Under the pieces are notes generated by a model, which saw nothing but the letters and a program-made list of their open reading frames with translations, did no database searches and was not told the DNA's origin. A program made the translations under genes and the position numbers. A stretch of DNA of 60,715 nucleotides from an uncultured Bacteroidales bacterium (GTDB lineage Bacteria > Bacteroidota > Bacteroidia > Bacteroidales > P3): the NCBI GenBank assembly GCA_900316965.1, contig ONEY01000012.1, forward strand, positions 1-60,715, written 5' to 3'. This document shows, one piece after another, positions 44,363 to 53,208 of the stretch. Within the stretch, counting starts at the first letter, position 1; every line of letters begins with the position of its first letter.

Positions 44363-47300
44363 ATGATGAAACGAATACTAATGCCTTTATTGGCATCTCT
44401 ATTATTTATTGTGGCTGGATGCCAGCGAACATTAACCGATTATGTAAACCCATTTGTTGGCACCGACGGACATGGGCACACTTTTCCAGGAGCCATCCTA
44501 CCCTTCGGCATGGTACAGGTAAGCCCCGACACTCGGCTCGAAGGCTGGGACGGCTGTAGCGGCTACCACTATAGCGATGACACCATCTACGGTTTCAGCC
44601 ACACTCATCTTAGCGGAACAGGTTGCAGCGACTATGGCGACCTTCTCATCATGCCCTTCACGGTCGAAAACGGCGAACTCGGCGACAGTTTGGATTATAG
44701 CTTCTACAAGTCCTCGTTCAGTCACCGCAACGAAAAGGCCGAACCAGGATACTATCGCGTAGTCCTTGACCGCAACCGCGTCATGGCCGAAATGACAGTC
44801 AACAATCGTAACGCCATACACAAATATACGTTCCCTTCAATCGGGAAAAAAGGATTGGTTATAGACCTCAAACACCGCGATGTTGTCATCAACTCCGCGA
44901 TACATATCAGCAAAGACTCAGGTGACATACTGATTACAGGTTACCGTACATCATCGGCATGGAACCCCGAACAACATTTCTACTTTGCAATGAAGGTTGA
45001 CTGCGATATTGACAATTTGGTTCTATATAAACAAAGCGCCAAAGAAGCCAGTATTAAGGGAAATGCCATCGAAGAGAAAACAGGCATAGAAGGCGACGAC
45101 TGTAAAGCAATAATAAACCTCCCCGACAATGTCAAGGAGGTGTCGGTCTCAGTTGGCATTAGCAGCGTTGACGAGACAGGAGCCATAAACAACCTCCGTC
45201 AAAGCAACGGTATAACATTCCAGCAAGCAAAAAAAGAGGCCCACATCACATGGGAGAAAGCATTAGCACAGTTTGAAGTTGAAGGAGGCAGACGTGAGGA
45301 TCGTTCTAATTTCTACACAGCTCTCTACCATTGCATGACATCACCATACCTTTACAGCGATGCCGACGGCCGTTACCGAGCCATGAAAGATAGCTCTGGA
45401 AACTATAGCATTCAACAAACCAACGAAGGCCGCAACCAGTACACTGTGTTCTCGCTTTGGGACACCTACCGAGCTCTACATCCACTTCTCAATATCACCG
45501 ATCCTGAACGCAGCCGCGACTTCGTACTAACCATGCTCGACCAATACCATCATGGTGGCGAGTTGACAATGTGGGAGCTTGCCAGCCACGAAACTCACTG
45601 CATGATAGGCTACCACGCTGTGCCGGTTATACTCGACGCATACCGTACCGGTGTGCTCGACAACCTTGACGAGAAGTCTCTCAACGACCTGCTCGAAGCT
45701 ATGATTAACACCAGCAAACTGCCGATATTGGGACGCAGCGAGTATGCCCGCGACAACTATCTTAGCAGCGAATATGAGAACGAATCAGTCAGCAAAACTC
45801 TCGAATATGCCTACGACGATTGGTGTATAGCAATGATGGCAAAACATTTGGAAGAATACACAGCAAAGAACCATCCTGGCCTATGTTTGAACTATTGGTC
45901 TTGGACATCCGACGAATACTTCCGCCGCAGCAGGTCGTGGAAAAACATCATGGACAAAAATGGATTCATGCACGCACGGCGCAACGGTGCTTTCGTAACT
46001 CCTTTCGATCCCACCGAGGTCAACAATCACTACACCGAAGCTAACTGCTGGCAATACTCCACTTATGTGCCTCACGACATCAACGGATGGATCGAACAAA
46101 TAGGAGGAGCCGAACGCGCCGAACAGTTTTTGGACAGCCTATTCTACGGCAGCTCCAAAATGACCGGACGCGACCAAAGCGACATCACCGGCATTATCGG
46201 TCAATACGCTCATGGTAACGAACCCTCTCATCATGCAGCCTATCTATACGCTTACCTCGGACGCCAATGGAAGACAGCCGAACTGGTGCGTCGCATATGC
46301 ACCGAGCTGTACCACAACACCCCCGATGGTCTGTGTGGCAACGAAGACTGCGGTCAGATGAGCGCATGGTATGTAATGAGCGCAATGGGGTTCTATCCCG
46401 TATGCCCTGGCAGCGGATATTATGTGGTAGGCTCACCTCTCTTCGACAAGGTCACTATACATCTCCAAAATGGCAAAGACATTGTCATCAACGCTCACGG
46501 ACAAGGAACGAAAAACTGCTATGTCAGCAGCCTAAAAATCAATGGCAGCAAATACGACAAGGCTTACATAACCATTGAGCAACTGAAAGAAGGCTCCACT
46601 TTCGACTTCCAAATGACGTCTAAGGCCGATAAAAAATGGGCGTCGGCTGAAGAGAACCGACCCAAGAGCATATCATGCTATACCGAGACGATGATTAAAG
46701 CTCCTGTCTTCGACGACTGGCAGCAAAGTTTTGACGGAGAACGACAAGTGGCAATTCTAAGCGACCACACCGTCTATTACACCACCGACGGAACTACTCC
46801 CAACAACGAATCTAATCTTTATACCGGACCCATTACCGTGACGGGCGACATCATCATCAAAGCAATCGCATACGACTCAACAAAAGGCTCTAGCGCAATC
46901 GTCACTCATCGCCTGACACGGACTCAAACCGATCGCAAACTATCATACGTCACCAAACCCGACCCGCAATACACCGAGAATGGCGAGATAGGACTTATCG
47001 ACCGACTACACGGCACAGAAAACTTCCGCATAGGTGGTTGGCAGGGCTGGCAAAAGGACTGCATTGTCGTTGTCGACTTGCTAGGAGAACGCACCATAAG
47101 CAAAGCGGGAATTGAATGCCTTGAAAATATGCGCGCGTGGATTTTCTTCCCCTCACGAGTCGAAGTCGAGATATCCAGCGACGGAACCAACTACCACCCA
47201 TTCGGCGCAGTGGAGAACAAAGAGTTCTCAGCCACCCTCGAACGTCAGGAACTGTGCTCCGTCCACAATTTCATCGTCAGCGGAACCCCCTGTACGGCTC

Positions 47301-47404
47301 GCTACGTACGCATTAAAGCCATCAACTATGACAAACTGCCCAAATGGCACATCAGCGCTGGCGAACAAGCTTGGCTCTTTGTCGACGAAATAGAAGTAGA
47401 ATGA
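44363..47404 (+). CDS. GH92 family alpha-mannosidase, lipoprotein
   Basis: 1013 residues. A lipoprotein signal peptide with lipobox VAGC (Cys20) puts it on the outer membrane or the cell surface. The GH92 catalytic region has NPFVGTDGHGHTFPGA, MWELASHETHCMIGYHAVP, HGNEPSHHAAYLYAYLG and GNEDCGQMSAWYVMSAMGFYPV, all family hallmarks; it should be a calcium-dependent exo-mannosidase, probably alpha-1,2-type. A chitobiase/HEX C-terminal-like segment (YYTTDGTTPNNES) and a discoidin-like C-terminal domain (WLFVDEIEVE) follow. Its stop overlaps the start of the small lipoprotein gene (ATGA). Confidence 0.93.
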   Translation: MMKRILMPLLASLLFIVAGCQRTLTDYVNPFVGTDGHGHTFPGAILPFGMVQVSPDTRLEGWDGCSGYHYSDDTIYGFSHTHLSGTGCSDYGDLLIMPFTVENGELGDSLDYSFYKSSFSHRNEKAEPGYYRVVLDRNRVMAEMTVNNRNAIHKYTFPSIGKKGLVIDLKHRDVVINSAIHISKDSGDILITGYRTSSAWNPEQHFYFAMKVDCDIDNLVLYKQSAKEASIKGNAIEEKTGIEGDDCKAIINLPDNVKEVSVSVGISSVDETGAINNLRQSNGITFQQAKKEAHITWEKALAQFEVEGGRREDRSNFYTALYHCMTSPYLYSDADGRYRAMKDSSGNYSIQQTNEGRNQYTVFSLWDTYRALHPLLNITDPERSRDFVLTMLDQYHHGGELTMWELASHETHCMIGYHAVPVILDAYRTGVLDNLDEKSLNDLLEAMINTSKLPILGRSEYARDNYLSSEYENESVSKTLEYAYDDWCIAMMAKHLEEYTAKNHPGLCLNYWSWTSDEYFRRSRSWKNIMDKNGFMHARRNGAFVTPFDPTEVNNHYTEANCWQYSTYVPHDINGWIEQIGGAERAEQFLDSLFYGSSKMTGRDQSDITGIIGQYAHGNEPSHHAAYLYAYLGRQWKTAELVRRICTELYHNTPDGLCGNEDCGQMSAWYVMSAMGFYPVCPGSGYYVVGSPLFDKVTIHLQNGKDIVINAHGQGTKNCYVSSLKINGSKYDKAYITIEQLKEGSTFDFQMTSKADKKWASAEENRPKSISCYTETMIKAPVFDDWQQSFDGERQVAILSDHTVYYTTDGTTPNNESNLYTGPITVTGDIIIKAIAYDSTKGSSAIVTHRLTRTQTDRKLSYVTKPDPQYTENGEIGLIDRLHGTENFRIGGWQGWQKDCIVVVDLLGERTISKAGIECLENMRAWIFFPSRVEVEISSDGTNYHPFGAVENKEFSATLERQELCSVHNFIVSGTPCTARYVRIKAINYDKLPKWHISAGEQAWLFVDEIEVE

Positions 47405-47661
47405 AAAAAAAACTATTCTTAATAGCACTATTATTTGCGGCGTTTTGTTCTTCTTCATGCAGTACGAAACCGTGCCGCTGCTACCTTCTCGAAAAATGGG
47501 GAAGCGTAGTGGTAAGCACATCATACATCGACAAAGAAACCCCCTGCAGTGAACTAGGCTACCATAGGCCAAACCCCGAGGACTCAACTTACCGTCACTG
47601 CACGGAGATAGACGCACCTGAGATAGACCCCTCCAACATAGAAACAATAGTACATAGCTAA
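47401..47661 (+). CDS. Small cysteine-rich lipoprotein (copy 1)
   Basis: 86 residues. A signal peptide with lipobox-like SSSC (Cys20) is followed by a short mature part with the pattern STKPCRCY, YIDKETPCSELGY, YRHCTEI and APEIDPSNI. The four cysteines after Cys20 could form two disulfides. The same arrangement is in copy 2 at 50990-51238. Start ATG overlaps the GH92 stop, so they are translated together. No family or function recognised. Confidence 0.75.
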   Translation: MKKKLFLIALLFAAFCSSSCSTKPCRCYLLEKWGSVVVSTSYIDKETPCSELGYHRPNPEDSTYRHCTEIDAPEIDPSNIETIVHS

Positions 47662-47765
47662 TAAAACACTCATCAAAGCAACTACTTGTCAACCAATTGC
47701 AACATCGATACCTCTGTTCAAGCCATCCTTGATTTGATTTAACCTTACAAACACCTACTACATCA

Positions 47766-50700
47766 ATGTCACGTTTTGCGATATATAGCGCTTCGGCAGG
47801 TTCTGGCAAGACCTACACCCTTGTACGACAATATATAGAAATTGCCATTTCCTCTCCATCATCACTAACATCACGTTTTAAGCGTATTCTTGCCATCACA
47901 TTCACCAACAAAGCTGCCAACGGCATGAAGGAACGCATTGTAACTCAACTTGGCAACATTGTGGCGCAAAAAAAAACATGCCAGGATCTTATAAACCAGA
48001 TGGCGGAACATCTTAGTATTGACAACAACGAGGTAGTGAGACGATGCGAAGTACTTCAGAATGCGATACTTCATCACTATTCAGACTTCTCTGTATGTAC
48101 TATCGACAGCTTTGTACACCGTATTGTGCGCACTTTCGCACACGACCTGAGACTTCCTCTGAACTTCAACCTGTCGCTCGATAATAGCGATATAATAGCC
48201 TCTGCCGTTGACGAATTAATAGCCAACGCCGGCAAGGACGAGGAAAAAGCACTGACACGCATTCTCTGCGCATTCACTGAAAGCAATATGGACTTTGGCA
48301 GAAGCTACAATATTGAACGGCAACTAGTAACCATGGCAGAACAAATCTTCACAGAGGAGGCTATGGAGTTTTTGCCTAAATTAGACACAATCAACTTTGA
48401 CGCCTATATCAAATTACAGAGTCAGTTAGCAAAACAAAACTATGATTTCGAGGAGAAAATCACGTTGGCGGCAAATCTGTTTGTTACAAAATGTAATGAT
48501 CAAGGTCTTGGTGTTGACGATTTTCCTTATAAAGACAAGGGCATCTACCCCTACTTTTTAAGACTTGTCGATGGCAACTATTCGAATATTGAACCTAGCA
48601 CTCGACTGGTTACAGCATACCAAAATGGCAATTTGACATCAAAGTCAATGAAGGGCGACTTACGCAAACGCATAGAGAATGTAACCCCATATTTCATGGA
48701 GGCCTATGGCAAGATTGATGACTTGTTAGAGCACGGGTTGGCAATGTACAATACCCGTCAACTGTTGCTCAGCAATCTATTTGCCCTTGCTCTTCTAGGA
48801 CGCATAAGTAAAATTAAAGACAAATACTATAGCGACAACGAGATAGTACACATTTCTGAATTCAATAAGAAAATATCAGAACAAGTAGCCAACGAACCTG
48901 CCCCATTCATATACGAACGCATAGGTAGCCGCTACACAAACTACCTCATAGACGAATTCCAGGACACCAGTCGTTTGCAATGGCACAATTTTCTTCCTTT
49001 GATCGACGAAGCCATGACCCACAATTTCTCTAGCGATACTGCCACAATAGGCCAACAGTCGCTTGTTGTGGGAGATGGCAAACAAGCTATATACCGTTTC
49101 CGCCAAGGCGATGTCAGACAGTTTATGATGCTACCTGATGTCGACGACCCAACACACGGCAAATCATTGAAACGCGAAGGAACAATAGAGACTCTTCGGT
49201 GCAACAGACGTACTATGTCCAATATCGTAGAATTCAACAACCGATTCTTCGAAAAAACCGTCAAAGAGCATTTCGACGACAACGACGACCTCAATCAACT
49301 GTATCTAAAGCCCTGCGACGACGGTCATATTAGCTTATGGCAGACTTGGCTCAATGAAGGCGGATATGTACAAGTGAGCTTTCAAGACCAAAACAACATT
49401 TACAGTAATATTTACAATGCCATACGACATCAAGTAGATGTTTTAGGTTATAGCTACAGCGACATCATGGTGTTGGCTCGTGACAAAGAAACCCTCTCTA
49501 TGATTTCCAAAGCACTCACCAATGGTGAAAATGGGAATATAATACCAGTGGTCTCAACCGAATCTTTCATCATTTCCAATAGCCGCACTGTCCAACTGTT
49601 ATTCCACTCGCTAAAATACATCTATGACACTAGCGACAAAGCCGTCGCCGTACAAGTGCTACAATTACTAGCCAATAATGACGACCTTCCAAACTTGTTG
49701 TGGAAACTTCACGACAATCATTTCGACCTTTCGATGATTCTCAATTCTATGGGATATGATTTCAACCTTGAGTACCTTCGTTCTCTATCGCTCTACGACA
49801 TGTGCGAGTCGCTGATACGCATATTCCATATCGAAAAAAATGACGCTGCCTATCTTGCCACCCTCCTTGGCGAGGTGTCGAAATTCACTCAGAGACCTCG
49901 CGCCAGCCTCAACGATCTGATAAAACACCTAGAAAGACGATTGGAAAAACTTTCAACATCAACATCATCCGACCTCGACGCTGTACAACTCTTGACAATA
50001 CACAAAGCCAAAGGCTTAGAAGCCAAGATAGTAATCTATGCCTTGCCCTCAAAAAAAGAGCCTAATTCAAAAATTTGGGTCAATTTGGAAGGCAAAGATC
50101 TCAATCTACCGGCAGTATACGTGCAATGCAACAAAAAAGATAGCGAATTCAAAGACTCGTTCGAAAAAGAGCAGAGACTCAACGATATGGACCGCATCAA
50201 CCTACTTTATGTAGCTATGACTCGTCCTGAAGATAAGCTGCTGATTTTTTGTGAAGAAAAAGAATGGAAGAACACGGATAGAGACAACATTTCCCTGCTG
50301 CACAACTTCGTCACAACCGACGAAAAATGTAAGGCATTAGGCTCAGCATTTATAATTGGGGATGACCTCTCCAAATACGAAAATAAGAAGAAAAAAGAGG
50401 GGGAAGATGAGGGGAAAGACAAAAAAGAAGACAAAGAAGAGGAAAAAACAATTACAACAATCAAATTAACAAGCCTACCATCTGAAGCATGGGAGCAACG
50501 AGTTAAAATAGCCCCACAAAACAACACACTACTATCCACTCTTTGTGACAACGAGGAAACCGACACCATGATAAACGACAGCCGCCAATATGGAATATTG
50601 GTTCACGACCTATTGTCGCAAATAGAAACTATCAATGACATCGAGAGTGTAGTTAACCGTTACAGCGTAAGCCAAGAATTGTCACAATCTACCACTGAGG

Positions 50701-50984
50701 AGATTCGGAAACGAATAGATCAAATGATTACTAGCGGAGACACTGCGAAATACTTTGCCAAAGGTGTTAAGACATTTCGCGAAATACCAATGTTTGTTGA
50801 TGGCGAAGTGCTTCGACCCGACCGTGTGGTAGTGTCGAACGACAAGACATGGGTCGTGGACTTCAAAACTGGCGCTTACAACGAAAAACAGCACAAAGAA
50901 TACATTAGTAAAGTGGAGCGATACGCCAACGCCCTAAGACGAATGGGTTACAAAAATGTTGAAACCGTAATACTATATTTGTAG
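47766..50984 (+). CDS. UvrD-like helicase with PD-(D/E)XK nuclease (AddA/RecB-like)
   Basis: 1072 residues. Superfamily I helicase motifs are Walker A SASAGSGKT (8-16), TFTNKAANGMKERI, the Walker B YLIDEFQDTS, GDGKQAIYRFRQGD, LLTIHKAKGLEA and LLYVAMTRPEDKL. The C-terminal ~200 residues contain the RecB-type nuclease core (RPDRVVVSNDKTWVVDFKTG, D-x-DFK). A charged Lys/Glu linker sits near residue 880. It would process DNA double-strand ends before RecA loading. An addB partner is expected but is not in this window. Flanked by two related small lipoprotein genes. Confidence 0.92.
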   Translation: MSRFAIYSASAGSGKTYTLVRQYIEIAISSPSSLTSRFKRILAITFTNKAANGMKERIVTQLGNIVAQKKTCQDLINQMAEHLSIDNNEVVRRCEVLQNAILHHYSDFSVCTIDSFVHRIVRTFAHDLRLPLNFNLSLDNSDIIASAVDELIANAGKDEEKALTRILCAFTESNMDFGRSYNIERQLVTMAEQIFTEEAMEFLPKLDTINFDAYIKLQSQLAKQNYDFEEKITLAANLFVTKCNDQGLGVDDFPYKDKGIYPYFLRLVDGNYSNIEPSTRLVTAYQNGNLTSKSMKGDLRKRIENVTPYFMEAYGKIDDLLEHGLAMYNTRQLLLSNLFALALLGRISKIKDKYYSDNEIVHISEFNKKISEQVANEPAPFIYERIGSRYTNYLIDEFQDTSRLQWHNFLPLIDEAMTHNFSSDTATIGQQSLVVGDGKQAIYRFRQGDVRQFMMLPDVDDPTHGKSLKREGTIETLRCNRRTMSNIVEFNNRFFEKTVKEHFDDNDDLNQLYLKPCDDGHISLWQTWLNEGGYVQVSFQDQNNIYSNIYNAIRHQVDVLGYSYSDIMVLARDKETLSMISKALTNGENGNIIPVVSTESFIISNSRTVQLLFHSLKYIYDTSDKAVAVQVLQLLANNDDLPNLLWKLHDNHFDLSMILNSMGYDFNLEYLRSLSLYDMCESLIRIFHIEKNDAAYLATLLGEVSKFTQRPRASLNDLIKHLERRLEKLSTSTSSDLDAVQLLTIHKAKGLEAKIVIYALPSKKEPNSKIWVNLEGKDLNLPAVYVQCNKKDSEFKDSFEKEQRLNDMDRINLLYVAMTRPEDKLLIFCEEKEWKNTDRDNISLLHNFVTTDEKCKALGSAFIIGDDLSKYENKKKKEGEDEGKDKKEDKEEEKTITTIKLTSLPSEAWEQRVKIAPQNNTLLSTLCDNEETDTMINDSRQYGILVHDLLSQIETINDIESVVNRYSVSQELSQSTTEEIRKRIDQMITSGDTAKYFAKGVKTFREIPMFVDGEVLRPDRVVVSNDKTWVVDFKTGAYNEKQHKEYISKVERYANALRRMGYKNVETVILYL

Positions 50985-50989
50985 CGTCA

Positions 50990-51238
50990 CTATTTTTTGT
51001 ATTCACGTCCTATCTGAGTGGGGTCGATATCGGGCTCGTTGTATTCTGTGCATATACGATATTGTGAGCCACGGGAGTAGTCGAGTGTCGAGCAACTGCT
51101 GCCCTCATCAACATATTCTATCTCTCGATAAGGGGTATTGACTCCGTTGTAAATATAACATTTGCACGATTTGGTGTCGCACGATACAGCGACAAAAGCT
51201 ACTATGGCGACAAAAATGGAAATGACGATTTTTTTCAT
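50990..51238 (-). CDS. Small cysteine-rich lipoprotein (copy 2)
   Basis: 82 residues. Signal peptide with AVSC (Cys20), then DTKSCKCY, YVDEGSSCSTLDY, YRICTEY, EPDIDPTQI. The order and spacing match copy 1 closely over the whole mature part. Convergent with the helicase-nuclease gene, 5 bases apart, so it must be read from its own promoter on the other strand; a TATTTTTG box lies about 110 bases upstream. Function unknown. Confidence 0.75.
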   Translation of the reverse strand: MKKIVISIFVAIVAFVAVSCDTKSCKCYIYNGVNTPYREIEYVDEGSSCSTLDYSRGSQYRICTEYNEPDIDPTQIGREYKK

Positions 51239-51345
51239 TGCTGATTATTAGATTGAGGTGTTATTAGGATAAAAACAAGTTAAAAAGCATAAAAACAACT
51301 AGTTTTCCACTATATACATCAATACAAGTATATTATTCTAGTTTG

Positions 51346-51378
51346 CAAAAATACATATTTCATTTGATAATAACGCAA
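51346..51378 (-). promoter_or_regulatory. Probable promoter of the small lipoprotein gene (copy 2)
   Basis: Minus-strand TTG (51376-51378) and TATTTTTG (51346-51353), 22 bases apart. The -33 part falls inside the end of the 51360 gene. Confidence 0.4.
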
Positions 51379-52214
51379 TTGGACACACCGCGCTCACCAT
51401 TAAAATCGTATTTATTGTTGTCCGACGGATGATTCACAAGTCCTCCATGCTGAAAGCCCTTAACATACATAGTCGTACTGCCACCACCGTCAAGGTTGAG
51501 AGCGTCGGTACATCCCAGATAGTGAAGCAATAATTGAAAATCCATCAAAGACATTCCCTGCGACTCTTTCATACGGCCATCAACAGTAACTAACAAAACA
51601 GTACCGTCGGCCCTTGTACCAACAGCGGTACGATTGTGGCGATAAGTGACAAAAGTTTTATCCATGCGCATAGGTAGAATTTTGTCATGATATATGAGAA
51701 GCGGTCCGGCAGTCATAATATTGCTGTCGGCTAAAAGACGCTCGGCCATGCGGGCACTTTCGGGAACATAGAAATGAGGTCTTCCGTTGCGCAATGTCAT
51801 CGACCCATACTGATAGTATTTGCGATTAACACTATCTGTGGCCTGAGGTGTGTTTTCTCCAAGTTCTTTGCCGTCGATACGCAAATAACAAATTGGATTA
51901 TGGTATTTCATATCGAAAAACGAACCGTTGACAGCGGCAAAAGCATTGTGCCGCTGTGCATGTACCGTAGTAGGAGTGCGGCGAGGCTCATAAGTGAAAG
52001 CAAGTTGACGAGGTGAGTTGAAAGGCAATTCAAGGATGCACACATACTGATTGGAACCCAAGCATTCTGAATTGACAAAATGCATACGCTTAAGCACAAA
52101 GCCATCGAGCGAGTCGATTTGCCAAGGTGCATTAGCAATGATTAGAGAATCGCCCTGCGCACGGAGGGAAAACGAAAGGAGCAAGACAACGCTATAGAGA
52201 ATCACTTTTTTCAT
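51360..52214 (-). CDS. Phosphodiester glycosidase (NAGPA family)
   Basis: 284 residues from ATG 52214 (ATG 52220 or TTG 52223 just upstream are also possible). Signal peptide ends LRAQG (about residue 20). Family marks are AAVNGSFFDMKYHNP, an RTAVGTRADG segment and DALNLDGGGSTTMYVKG, found in the NAGPA/DUF2233 domain, which removes GlcNAc or other sugars from phosphodiesters. The mature protein should act in the periplasm or outside. It lies 28 bases after the glycosyltransferase gene. Confidence 0.9.
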   Translation of the reverse strand: MKKVILYSVVLLLSFSLRAQGDSLIIANAPWQIDSLDGFVLKRMHFVNSECLGSNQYVCILELPFNSPRQLAFTYEPRRTPTTVHAQRHNAFAAVNGSFFDMKYHNPICYLRIDGKELGENTPQATDSVNRKYYQYGSMTLRNGRPHFYVPESARMAERLLADSNIMTAGPLLIYHDKILPMRMDKTFVTYRHNRTAVGTRADGTVLLVTVDGRMKESQGMSLMDFQLLLHYLGCTDALNLDGGGSTTMYVKGFQHGGLVNHPSDNNKYDFNGERGVSNCVIIK

Positions 52215-52242
52215 GTGCATCAAAATAGTTTTAGAAGTGTTA

Positions 52243-53208
52243 TTAATTAGTTGTCACCAAGTCATTCACTTTCTCAGCAATAGCGTCATAGTCATGAGAC
52301 AGCATGCAGAGGAAATGTTTTTTAGGACATTTTTCGCCACCCATACGACGACAAGGCCAGCAACGTAGCGAGGAAGGTGTGTAATTAAAATGCTGAGTGT
52401 GGTAAGCCTCAAATCCAAAACGAGGAGATGTGCTGCCCCAAAGAGCCACAACAGGACGATGGAAAGCAGCAGCAACATGCATCAAAGCCGAATCGGAGGT
52501 TATCACCACTGAAGATCGGCGAACAATATCGGCACTGACCACCATAGATGTTTTGCCACATAGATTGGTGGTATTGCTAGGGAAAACCAAGCCTGCCTCG
52601 TCCAACCGTCTGAAGTCGTCTTTGTCGCCCAATAGCACGACGGGGTTTTTAATGTGCTCGGCAAGATAATGTATTTTGTCGACAGGTATGCGCTTTGTTT
52701 CATGTTGTGCTCCACAAGCAATAGCGACAAAGGGTTTGTCTGAAGTATAGACCTTATCACTAAGGTCCGGCAACGGCAGCTCAAGTCCATTGCCATCGGG
52801 GATTATCCCAAATGGTTTCACAGCATCCATGTAGCGATCAACCACATGACGACCCGACATAATGTCACATTTAAAAAGGACCAGCATGAACTTGCCGAAA
52901 TTCTCCTTTCTATATACATAGCTTATGGCACGAAGGCTATGTCGTATGCGACGGCTTCGGTGGTTGTTGTGTATGTCTACTATATAGTCGATTTTTTCAT
53001 TTCTAAGCTCCTCTATAGTGTCGTCAAGGTTGGGTTTAAGAATGTGTAACTTGTCAATATTGGTATTGCTTGACATCAATTCGGCAGAGCTTTTTTTGGT
53101 AAGGAAGTGTATTTCGACGCCACCGAGCTGTTGTTTAAGACAACGTAAGACTGGAGTGGCAAGAATCACATCACCAAGGGAGCCAAGACGTATGACAAGA
53201 ATTTTCAT
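52243..53208 (-). CDS. Family 9 glycosyltransferase (heptosyltransferase-like)
   Basis: 321 residues, two Rossmann domains. The GT9 N-terminus MKILVIRLGSLGDVILATPVL is characteristic, as are VAIACGAQHETKRIP, SDSALMHVAAAFHRPVVALWGSTSP and the Cys-rich WPCRRMGGEKCP near the C-terminus. It transfers a sugar, probably a heptose, to lipopolysaccharide core or another surface glycan. The start overlaps the stop of tamB (ATGA), so the two are translated together. Confidence 0.9.
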   Translation of the reverse strand: MKILVIRLGSLGDVILATPVLRCLKQQLGGVEIHFLTKKSSAELMSSNTNIDKLHILKPNLDDTIEELRNEKIDYIVDIHNNHRSRRIRHSLRAISYVYRKENFGKFMLVLFKCDIMSGRHVVDRYMDAVKPFGIIPDGNGLELPLPDLSDKVYTSDKPFVAIACGAQHETKRIPVDKIHYLAEHIKNPVVLLGDKDDFRRLDEAGLVFPSNTTNLCGKTSMVVSADIVRRSSVVITSDSALMHVAAAFHRPVVALWGSTSPRFGFEAYHTQHFNYTPSSLRCWPCRRMGGEKCPKKHFLCMLSHDYDAIAEKVNDLVTTN

